This document shows positions 18,639 to 26,700 of a stretch of 64,000 bases of DNA, piece by piece. Numbering within the stretch: position 1 is the first letter of the stretch; each line of letters opens with the position of its first letter. Under the pieces are notes generated by a model. It saw nothing but the letters and a program-made list of their open reading frames with translations. It was not told the DNA's origin and did not search any database. The translations under genes were made by a program, and so were the position numbers. The stretch covers positions 1 through 64,000 of the forward strand of contig CAWDMN010000051.1 of NCBI GenBank assembly GCA_963803155.1. The letters run 5' to 3'. Source of the stretch: CAWDMN01 sp963803155 (GTDB lineage Bacteria > Acidobacteriota > Terriglobia > Versatilivoradales > Versatilivoraceae).

Positions 18639-19323
18639 ATTGGCCCCCTATTCTTCAAACCCTGGACGATCGGCGTAGAGAACAGATTCCCCCATGCAAG
18701 GTCCTGGCTGATTCGCACCGTCGTGTTTGTAGTCTTCTACATTCCATATCCAATGGTCTCGATGGCTGCTCTCAAAATAAGACTGCTAGCCTTTCCCAAA
18801 GATATTTTTATGACAGAGATGCATTATAATCCATAGAGAGACTTTTCCAAAACACTAAATCTGGCCAGGTGCTCAATGCGTGAACGCTGAAGGAACTTAC
18901 GGGAGGAACACCCATCAAACTCGGATAATATTTGCATCTAAAGGAAGGACATCCTTTATCCTGTTTGCGGAAACCTTGGCGGAGTCAGGTTTTCGGAGAA
19001 ATTAGCCAAGTTGTCCCTGATCTCTTTACTCACCTTGGCCAAGCGCGCTATCGCGTTTCTATAATTCTCATTTTTCAGGTTTAACTTAGCCAGTCATATT
19101 CATTTAAGGTCCACACCAGCAAACAAATAATCGCCGTTGGACTGGCTGTCTCCAACCTGTCCTCGCACAGGTCCCGGCTTGCGGTTTTGCCGCCCCGGGA
19201 TCTTCTCAAGAGGTATCTGTTGGGTCCTAGATGCGCGATATGAAATGGTCGGGAGACGTTTCATGGTTCGTGCGTTTTCCCTCATGGTTAACCCAGGTGT
19301 TGAGTTATTTCCATGTTTTTAGC
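18639..19323. other. Intergenic region with no firm gene
   Basis: About 680 bases between the minus-strand peptidase unit and the caspase-like gene. Apart from a possible decayed minus-strand frame (18956-19285, listed separately) I see no convincing gene, RNA or mobile element. It must hold the promoter of the minus-strand unit near its left end; I could not pick a convincing -35/-10 pair for it. Confidence 0.4.
18956..19285 (-). pseudogene. Possible decayed reading frame with two internal TGA codons
   Basis: On the minus strand a 61-codon frame (19285-19100) ends in TGA, a second TGA follows two codons later, and the same frame then stays open for 45 codons to TAA at 18956, reading protein-like residues such as NAIARLAKVSKEIRDNLANF. 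The continuity over both stops suggests a degraded gene, but the composition argument is weak and I recognise no family. It may be chance. Confidence 0.22.
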
Positions 19324-19354
19324 TTGGTTCATAAAAAACGATTTATGCTATAAT
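19324..19354 (+). promoter_or_regulatory. Candidate sigma-70 promoter of the caspase-like gene
   Basis: TTGGTT at 19324-19329 and a consensus TATAAT at 19349-19354 preceded by TGC (extended -10). The spacer of 19 is long, which the extended -10 can compensate. Transcription would start near 19361, downstream of the ATG at 19313, which supports the GTG at 19439 as the true start of the following gene. Confidence 0.5.
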
Positions 19355-19438
19355 TTGTTCACTGTTTGTCAACGTGTGGATGTGCCTTTCAACGAAAATC
19401 CTGTTGCCTTTTTCTTTTTACAAAAGGGAGAAGGTTTT

Positions 19439-21559
19439 GTGAAATATTCGGCAAAAGCAATAGGGTGCATGTTGAGCTTTTTGTTCGGAGGAATTTGCCT
19501 CTGCGGAGGGCAGGGCCGTGACATTGCACTTCAAAGCAGCCAGAACGTGGCTTTGGCGGAAAAGTCGGCAAGATTTGCCCTGCTGATTGGCATTGACCGG
19601 TATGAAGACACTCAGATCAACTCTCTACAGGGAGCGGCCAATGACGCTCGAGCCGTCAGGGACACTCTCATCCAATATGCCGGTTTTCCCGCCGAACAAG
19701 TGACCTTGCTTGCTTCTGATCAGCCCGCCCAGCGCCAGCCCACGCGCGGCAACATTTTGCGCCGTCTCTCCAATCTGAAAGCCCTCATCCAAAAAAACAA
19801 AAATGGATTATTGTTGTTTTTTTTCGCGGGACACGGGATCCAACAACAGGATCAGGGGTTCCTGCTCTGTTCCGACTCGCAACTCAGCGGGGATTTAGCC
19901 TTGCTGCGGGAGACGGCCCTTAACGTGGATTCTCTGCGTCGGTACATCCGCGAAACAGGAGTGCGCCAAGTCATTCTCATGCTCGATGCCTGCCGCAATG
20001 AGCCGGGAGGACGTTCCCTGGCCGACAATCCTCTCGGGGAAGCAATGGTCAACGCGTTGAATTTCGATATCCGCAATCGGGAGGTCGAAGCATTCGTAAC
20101 TTTTTACGCTTCAGCCATAGGACATCGCGCTTATGAATTCATCGAGAAAAAACAAGGTTACTTTTCCTGGTTTCTCGTGCAGGGATTGAGCGGGGCGGCC
20201 GCAAACGAGAATGGAGAGGTAACACTGGCGAGTCTAAACCATTATTTGCAGGAACAGGTGCCCAAAAAAGTCCTGCTCGATTTGGGGGTGGGCCGCGAAC
20301 AGAGGCCCTTTATCAGTTCTGAAGGATATCGGGCCGAAGAGCTGGTTTTGGCTGCTGTTCCATCCATGGCAAAAAAAACGTCCGCTGGATCCGCTCTCAT
20401 GCCGGAAGACCTCCTTTGGACTCGCATCGAGACAAGCCGGGATTCTAAAGATTTTAAGTCTTATCTGGATAAATATCCCGGCGGCAAGTATGCTCCCCGG
20501 GCGGTCACCCGGATCAATGAGCTGGAAAAGATCACCATCGCACCCTCTCAGTTTGCCCGCCCCACTCCAGTGAAAATTACCACTCATCCATTTACATTTG
20601 AAACCGCAGCACTCAATCTCCAAGGAATGGTGGTGGACCGGAAGACGTTGCAGGGTAAAGAATTCACGGAAAAATGCATGGGTATCCCCCTCGAATTGGT
20701 GTTCGTACCGGGGGGCACTTTTCCCATGGGGATGACAATGACTGAGGTTGCCCTTTACCAAAAAGGACTTAAGACTTCCCGCGACCGATCTCTGAAATCC
20801 AAAGATCCCATTCAAGGGCTCTTCCGGATGATGCTCCCCATGCATCTGGTGACCGTTCCCTCTTTCTATATGGGCAAATTTGAAATCACCCAAGCCCAGT
20901 GGAATGCAATGCTCTCTCTCCCTAAAATTCAAACCATTTTAAAGGCTAATCCCGCCTCTTTGCGCGGTGACCGGTTTCCGGTCGATCAGGTTTCGTGGGA
21001 AGCGGCTCAGGAATTTTGTGCCCGTTTGACCCGGTTTACTGGACACCGGTATCGTCTGCCCAGTGAAGCGGAATGGGAATATGCGTGCCGCGCAGGCTCA
21101 ACTACTCCATTTTTTTTCGGAGAAACCTTTAGTCAGGAATTCGCCAACTGTAAAGTGACGGATCGTGACGGGAGTTTTTCTCAACCTGACCGTATGGCTG
21201 AAGTGGGAAGCCGCGGATTGGCAAATTCGTTCGGACTTTTTGACATGCATGGCAACGTGCAGGAGTGGTGCCAGGATGAATGGCACGATAATTATCAGGA
21301 CAGCCCGGTTGATGGGAGTGTCTGGACTGGCAGCGGCAAAAAAAAGCCCCCCGCATTTTACGGGGGGGAGCTTGGTCGACGGAAGGCGAACGCTGCCGTT
21401 CGGCCGAACGAGACTTCGCACCATCAGAGAGCACCAACGCCGGAATTGGATTTCGTGTGGTCATGGAAAATCCGGGGAAATAATGTGACTGTTCAGGGAA
21501 ACCCGAGTCAGAAGATAGAAATCCGAAGCCAGAATGAAGGGACCAGCAACGAGATTTGA
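19439..21559 (+). CDS. Secreted caspase-like (C14) / SUMF1-domain fusion, interrupted by a -1 frameshift
   Basis: GTG start at 19439 behind AAGGGAG gives a signal peptide (AIGCMLSFLFGGICLC). The caspase/metacaspase domain follows (FALLIGIDRYED; catalytic His132 in FFAGHG; Cys185 in LMLDACRNEP). From about residue 415 there is a formylglycine-generating-enzyme-like (SUMF1) domain: ELVFVPGGTFPMG, FYMGKFEITQAQWNAM, YRLPSEAEWEYACRAG, NSFGLFDMHGNVQEW. The conserved end RILRGGAW, CRSAER, GIGFRV is only in the -1 frame and ends at TAA 21481-21483; without a shift the frame runs to 21559 with an unrelated tail. One of the two FGE cysteines is absent, so it is probably a binding rather than a catalytic SUMF1 domain. 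In Pseudomonas the SUMF1-like TagR acts on the kinase PpkA, and this gene lies beside FHA, PP2C and kinase genes. Confidence 0.8.
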   Translation: MKYSAKAIGCMLSFLFGGICLCGGQGRDIALQSSQNVALAEKSARFALLIGIDRYEDTQINSLQGAANDARAVRDTLIQYAGFPAEQVTLLASDQPAQRQPTRGNILRRLSNLKALIQKNKNGLLLFFFAGHGIQQQDQGFLLCSDSQLSGDLALLRETALNVDSLRRYIRETGVRQVILMLDACRNEPGGRSLADNPLGEAMVNALNFDIRNREVEAFVTFYASAIGHRAYEFIEKKQGYFSWFLVQGLSGAAANENGEVTLASLNHYLQEQVPKKVLLDLGVGREQRPFISSEGYRAEELVLAAVPSMAKKTSAGSALMPEDLLWTRIETSRDSKDFKSYLDKYPGGKYAPRAVTRINELEKITIAPSQFARPTPVKITTHPFTFETAALNLQGMVVDRKTLQGKEFTEKCMGIPLELVFVPGGTFPMGMTMTEVALYQKGLKTSRDRSLKSKDPIQGLFRMMLPMHLVTVPSFYMGKFEITQAQWNAMLSLPKIQTILKANPASLRGDRFPVDQVSWEAAQEFCARLTRFTGHRYRLPSEAEWEYACRAGSTTPFFFGETFSQEFANCKVTDRDGSFSQPDRMAEVGSRGLANSFGLFDMHGNVQEWCQDEWHDNYQDSPVDGSVWTGSGKKKPPAFYGGELGRRKANAAVRPNETSHHQRAPTPELDFVWSWKIRGNNVTVQGNPSQKIEIRSQNEGTSNEI
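21338..21367 (+). promoter_or_regulatory. Putative -1 frameshift signal: slippery A8G followed by GC hairpin
   Basis: Eight A (21338-21345) and a G put the heptamer A AAA AAG at 21340-21346 in exactly the register needed for -1 slippage. Immediately after it CCCCCCG (21347-21353) pairs with CGGGGGG (21361-21367) around a seven-base loop. Slippage would join the SUMF1 domain to its conserved C-terminal block. Spacing between slip site and stem is shorter than in dnaX or IS3-type signals, and the A, C and G runs are also typical places for sequencing indels, so both readings remain open. Confidence 0.5.
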
Positions 21560-21705
21560 GAGCTATGTGATGGGGGAAAAGGTTTATCAGTTGGTGCTAC
21601 AAGCTGTTGGAAGTCAATTCACAGGCCATTCTGGATTCTGACTCCTAAATTCTGTCAGCTTGGATGATAACGAAATAACAAATCGAAACGCGGCGCGGAG
21701 ACAAA

Positions 21706-22887
21706 ATGCCTGGCGTAAAATTGCTGCGATGGCGAATACTTTTCGGATCTCTTTTAATCCTGATTACCTTGACCAAAGTTGGATCTCAAACCGGCCCCCC
21801 TCTGGACATCATCATTTTACTCGATCAGGCTGCCGCAGTCAGGGATTATGATCCGGAACGACAACTCATCCAATCCCTTTCTCAATTCATCAAAAACTTG
21901 CCCGGGGGGACTTCTTTCGGCCTGGTAACTTTTGGAAGCCAGGCCTGGTCGCTCTATCCCCTGAATCCAGGCGAAGAGGGACGCCAGGGTTTGCTATCCT
22001 TGCTCCCGCAAATCCGTTTTGCAGATCCAGAAGCGAATCCAGCCATTGGCCTTGAGCGCGCTTTGTCGGAACTTGGGAAAGGGAGACTTGAAAGCCGAAA
22101 GATTTTGTTGTTGATTTCGAGCGGAGGAGAGAATGGAAACATAGGCCAAGAGAGGATGCGCCAGATCCGCGACGAGCTCTTGCCGACAGTCAAACCATCC
22201 ATCATAATTCATGGAATTTTACTGGGGAAATCTCCTGGCGGCGAGTGGTTCCAGGAATTGGCAGCCCAGACCGGGGGCAGCTACTGGCGAGCTTTGGAAG
22301 CAGCTCAAGTGGAATCGGCTTGTCAATCCATTCTGGCGTCGCTTAAGCGTGAAGAAGCATTGCCTCCTAAACCCCATGCCTCCACCCCTGCAAACAATAC
22401 CGTGGCCGCTCCCACTTCGCCACCCGCCTTGTCTTCCAAGATGACTTATTTGACATTGCTGGGAATAATTGTGCTTCTTGGAGCAGCCAGTATGATTGTT
22501 TTGATTCAAAGGAAAAAAAGCATTCTCCCCGTGCATCCAAGCAATAGCACTCTTCCCGCGGCACGATTAGTAGACCTAAAGAATGGCAAGGTTTTCGCCA
22601 TAACAAAGCAAGATATTAGCATCGGCCGGAAACCCGACAACGATTTAATTATCCCAGAGACGACCGTGTCAGGACATCATGCTGAACTTCATTTCCGTAA
22701 AGGACATTATTATCTCCGGGACTTAAACAGCGCCAACGAAACCAAAATCAATGAACGGAAGATCAGCAGTGAGGTTCTCCTTAAGAACGGGGACATCTTG
22801 CGGTTTGATATGTTTGGTTTCACATTTGTGGAAGAGGCCGAAGAAGACCGGACGATTGTGCGGCCTATCAGATCCACGCCAAAATGA
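21706..22887 (+). CDS. VWA-like, single-span FHA-domain protein of the T6SS phosphorylation module
   Basis: A 393-residue protein: signal or anchor segment at 8-25, a von Willebrand A-like fold (LDIIILLDQAAAVRD to about residue 215), a proline-rich linker, a membrane span near 248-268 (YLTLLGIIVLLGAASMIVLI) and a cytoplasmic FHA domain (ISIGRKPDNDLII, TVSGHHAELHF, LRDLNSANETKIN) with the phosphothreonine-binding Arg, Ser, His and Asn pattern. The MIDAS DxSxS is degenerate (DQAAA), so metal binding is doubtful. The tail carries EDRTIVRP (22843-22866), also found in the neighbouring kinase. FHA proteins in T6SS loci are activated by PpkA phosphorylation. PP2C follows 91 bases downstream. Confidence 0.75.
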   Translation: MPGVKLLRWRILFGSLLILITLTKVGSQTGPPLDIIILLDQAAAVRDYDPERQLIQSLSQFIKNLPGGTSFGLVTFGSQAWSLYPLNPGEEGRQGLLSLLPQIRFADPEANPAIGLERALSELGKGRLESRKILLLISSGGENGNIGQERMRQIRDELLPTVKPSIIIHGILLGKSPGGEWFQELAAQTGGSYWRALEAAQVESACQSILASLKREEALPPKPHASTPANNTVAAPTSPPALSSKMTYLTLLGIIVLLGAASMIVLIQRKKSILPVHPSNSTLPAARLVDLKNGKVFAITKQDISIGRKPDNDLIIPETTVSGHHAELHFRKGHYYLRDLNSANETKINERKISSEVLLKNGDILRFDMFGFTFVEEAEEDRTIVRPIRSTPK

Positions 22888-22978
22888 TGCAACATAACCA
22901 TTCAGGGGGGAAGCTGAAGGGTTCGGTCCCCCCCTGCACGGTTACGAAGCAACTAATTCAATCCCATCGGGAGAACCT

Positions 22979-23722
22979 ATGCAATGGAGATTTGCCGGTT
23001 TATCTCATCCAGGACGGGTTCGAAAGCAGAACGAGGATGCCTTTTCATTGAAGCTGGCTCCACATGGTGTCTTTATTCTCGCCGACGGGCTGGGCGGTCA
23101 TCAGGGAGGCGCAACTGCCAGCCGGCTGACAGTTGAGTGTTTAGAGGAAAGGCTCGGAACAACTCCGACGGAGGGAGGATGTTCTGAGCCAAATCGTTTA
23201 TCCATTTATTTGCAGGAAGCCATTCTTCAAGCAAGCCAAGAAATTTATAACCGTTCCCTGCAGGACCCTTCATTGTCAGGTATGGGTTGTACCCTGCTGG
23301 TGGCCCTGCTTCGGGATCAACGCCTGCTTATTGCGCATGTCGGAGATGTGCGGGGATACCTCTGGCGAGAAAACAAACTTCAACAATTAACTTCTGATCA
23401 TAGTGAAGTGGCTCATCTTGTGGCTAAAGGATACCTTTCAGCGGAGGAAGCCCGATTCTATCCATTCCGGCACAGGATTGAACGAGCTGTTGGTCTCTCA
23501 CCTGAACTGGCAGTGGAAACCCGTGATTATGAAGTTCAGATAGGAGATCGCTTGTTGTTTTGTTCTGATGGACTTTGGAACATGTTGGAGGATGCAAAAT
23601 TGTCTTCCTTGTTGAATCAAGAGCGAAACCTAGAGTCCTGCGCCGTGCGACTCGAAGAGGAAGCCAATGCCGCTGGGGGTGAGGACAACCTCACGCTCAT
23701 TCTTGTTGATTTAATAGACTAA
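22979..23722 (+). CDS. PP2C-family Ser/Thr protein phosphatase (PppA-like)
   Basis: A 247-residue, single-domain, cytoplasmic PPM/PP2C phosphatase with all metal-binding motifs: SHPGRVRKQNEDAF, FILADGLGGHQGG, MGCTLLVALL, HVGDVRGYLWR, LFCSDGLWNML and GEDNLTLILV. A GGGAGA precedes the ATG by seven bases. In T6SS clusters with post-translational control, PppA removes the phosphate that the kinase PpkA puts on the FHA protein. Gene position after the FHA gene and convergent with the kinase gene fits that role. Its stop is 14 bases from the kinase stop. Confidence 0.85.
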   Translation: MQWRFAGLSHPGRVRKQNEDAFSLKLAPHGVFILADGLGGHQGGATASRLTVECLEERLGTTPTEGGCSEPNRLSIYLQEAILQASQEIYNRSLQDPSLSGMGCTLLVALLRDQRLLIAHVGDVRGYLWRENKLQQLTSDHSEVAHLVAKGYLSAEEARFYPFRHRIERAVGLSPELAVETRDYEVQIGDRLLFCSDGLWNMLEDAKLSSLLNQERNLESCAVRLEEEANAAGGEDNLTLILVDLID

Positions 23723-23736
23723 TCAACATGCTCCAT

Positions 23737-26700
23737 TCAGGGTTGGGTCAAATTGAAATTCGAGAGCCGAATCTGATCAGTCCCCGGCAAATAAAAACCA
23801 AACCTTCCGGCAGTAAAATCACGCGCTTCTTCCGTCCATTTGTCGAGCACAATCCACCGGTTCCCCGCGAGTATCTGGTGCACAACGGCATTGCTAGTCA
23901 ATTCAATTTTAATTTGAAATTCCGGCACTGATTCAGTGACGTTGTGTGAAACCTTGAAGGCTTTTTGTTTTTTGCCATTTTGAAACAGAGTCCGGTAGAA
24001 ACTCTTTTTGTCCACTGAAAATAGCAGGTAATTATTCGAATCGACAAAATTGGTGACCCACTGGAACTGTTTTGCTTTGTTGCCTCGAAAGATAGAAAAC
24101 GAGAGAATCCCTTGAAGCGGAGATTGATCAAATAAGATAAATCCTCCTCCCTGCCGGACAAACCATTCCCCATCCTTTTTCCAACTACCGGGATCGCTCC
24201 ATTTATTCATCCAATCCCCAACCGCCGCACGGAGGGGAGAAAGAGATAAATCGATAGTGGCGGTGCTCCCTCCGGTCAAATCGATGGTTTGGCTTCGATT
24301 CGAATAGCCAGGGGCCTGGGCTGTAAAAGTATAGGTTCCCTCCGGCAGATCCAACGCGGTCTCATGGACAAGCGACTCGGCTTGGCCGTGCTGCTGCATG
24401 ACGACCCGGCTGTTGGTTGGAGAGATCGTCAAATGGATTTTCCCATGTGTCATTTCGGCCCCCCATTCACGGCCACTTAACTGCGCGGCTTCTCCCGCCG
24501 TGAATTGGCGAGTAACAGACTTTGGCTTATATCTTTCTTTTCGCAATTCAATATGATGCTCACCTGGCGCTAGCCCGTCCGATCGGAACGTGCCATCATT
24601 TTGAATAGTGCCCAATGATTTGCCATCCAAAAACACCTCGGCTCCCGCCCATTCCAAGGCGCTGTTAATCTGCAAATCCGACAGCGCGGGTTTCATGTTG
24701 AAAGTCAACTTGGCGTTCTGTGCCTTTTGAATTTTCACCTTTTGTTTATCCGGAACGCTGAAGAAGCCCTCTTTTTTTACCTGGACTTCATATTCCTTCA
24801 CCTCTAGGTTGGAAAGTTGTAGTTGTCCCCGCTGGGTCAATCGCATTTCTTTCCCATTCAGTAGAACATGAACATTGTCTTGATCAGTCACCACTAATAG
24901 CTGTCCGACGTTGCGGTCTGAATTCAGAAAGGTCATCAACCTTGGTGCATTGTCACACTCCACCGGCACGCTCCAGGATTGCGGCTGCTGCTCCAAGGCA
25001 AGTGTGTGAAGGCCGAAAACCAAGGACTTCACTTCCACCCCTCCACGATCAACTGTGCCGGCGGGTTGTGAATCCACACTCAATGGCATGGGAGCCAGAC
25101 TGGTCAAGATCTTCATGCGATCACCCAACGAGCTGACAAGAAGATATTTAACCTCTTTAAAAGAAGGATTCTCAACCACCGGAAGTGACCCGGGTTGAAA
25201 TTCAAATGTATATGCAAGTTGGCTGCGGCTCCCTTCAATGCGCATGGAATGCCGCCCTGCTGATAAAGGTTCCATGGGAAGTTGTCCATTTTGCAATTCC
25301 TTTGCCGGTTGATCATCTAGCCAGACTCTCCCCCTTTCCAAATCCGTCGAGAGCGAGAAAGTGAGTGGTAGTGGCTGAAGAGATAGTTGGAATGGCCCAG
25401 AGTGACCCGCTGCCAAACTCACGGATTGGCTACTGGGGGCGTAGCCAGGCAATATAGCTTCAATCTTATAGCTGTTCGTCGCCAAAGATCTCCGCAGGGG
25501 GGAGATTCCCTCTTGTTTGCCATTGATGAGAATCCGCGCCCCTGGTGGGGTGGTTTGAAACTCCACACCGATCATAACAACGGCACTCCTGGAAATCCGG
25601 GAGGAATACCGCCAATGCCACACTCCCAAGGCAACCACTAAGCAGACGCCAAGGATCATGCCAGCAAGTACAATCCTGCTCAACGAGCGCTGGGTTTTCG
25701 CCTCTGGCTGCAGAATCTCTGACTCCAGAGGGGTTGTCTTTTCTGCTTTCCTTTTTTCCCAGAAACGGAAAGCGGGTTTGAATTTGGAGAATATTTTCAG
25801 CTTAACCCCCTCCTCACTGCCTTGGGCCTTGCTCTCAAAAGAGGGGCGCACCATAGTGCGATCCTCCGCCAAGGAGTCTGGCGCGGGAGGAGCGGGGAAA
25901 GGTTTTGGAGCTGAAACCTGCGGTTGAGCAACGGTTTGCAAAGGTGGCTCCCCGGGAATCGCGGTAGATTGCCACTTTTTCAGCCGCTTTTCCAGGCTTC
26001 CAACGGCGGTCTCCACTTCAACATCCCCGGCAAATGTCTGAAGGCTGGCTTGCATCAGCTCTTTGGAGGCCTCAACCGCTTTGGATTCGGCGCTGGAAGT
26101 CAATTCCACCTCCATCTGCTTCAGCTCCTCCAAAGCTTTCCGGCGGTTCTCGGAGCGTTGTTTGGTGAGCTTCATTTGCAGTTGCAGCAGCTTGTTTTCT
26201 TGTGGAAAGGTTTTGAGCCCTTTTTCCAACTCCGCCAATGCCCCCTTGAGATCTCCAGCCACCTGGAGTTGACGCGCCTGGGAGGCAAAGCGATCTAGCT
26301 GTTCCTGCCGTCTATGGTCCAGCACCAAGGTTCGCAAGCTCCTAGCCATGGGATGGTCCGGCACAAGCTGAAGGGCTTGCTGGATCAAGGGTTCCGCGGA
26401 CTCCCAATTATTATCCATGGAGAGGCGTGCCTGCTCGACCAAGGCGTCCCCCAACAGCTTCTTGATTGAAGGGTCCCGATCGTTTAATTGGGAGGCCTTG
26501 CGCAGAATTTCGACCCCTTCCACAATTTTCCCCTGGCTAAACAAGACCTGACCTTCCGCGAGCAGCCGTTCAGCCTCCGCAATTTGAGCCGTACCCTGCT
26601 GCCCCAGCTTTTCTAATTCCGCCAGTTCCCCATCATTGGGGAATTCCAGGCGGACAGATTCCAACAAACCCAAAACCTCTGAGAATTGTCCTTTTTCCAG

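Noticed and set aside
21165..21488. 107-codon plus frame overlapping the SUMF1 region
   Set aside because: It is the third frame, neither the main nor the -1 frame; it carries no SUMF1 motif.
23705..23727. 7-bp AT-rich inverted repeat at the end of the PP2C gene as terminator
   Set aside because: Weak stem within the last codons of the gene and no U tract.
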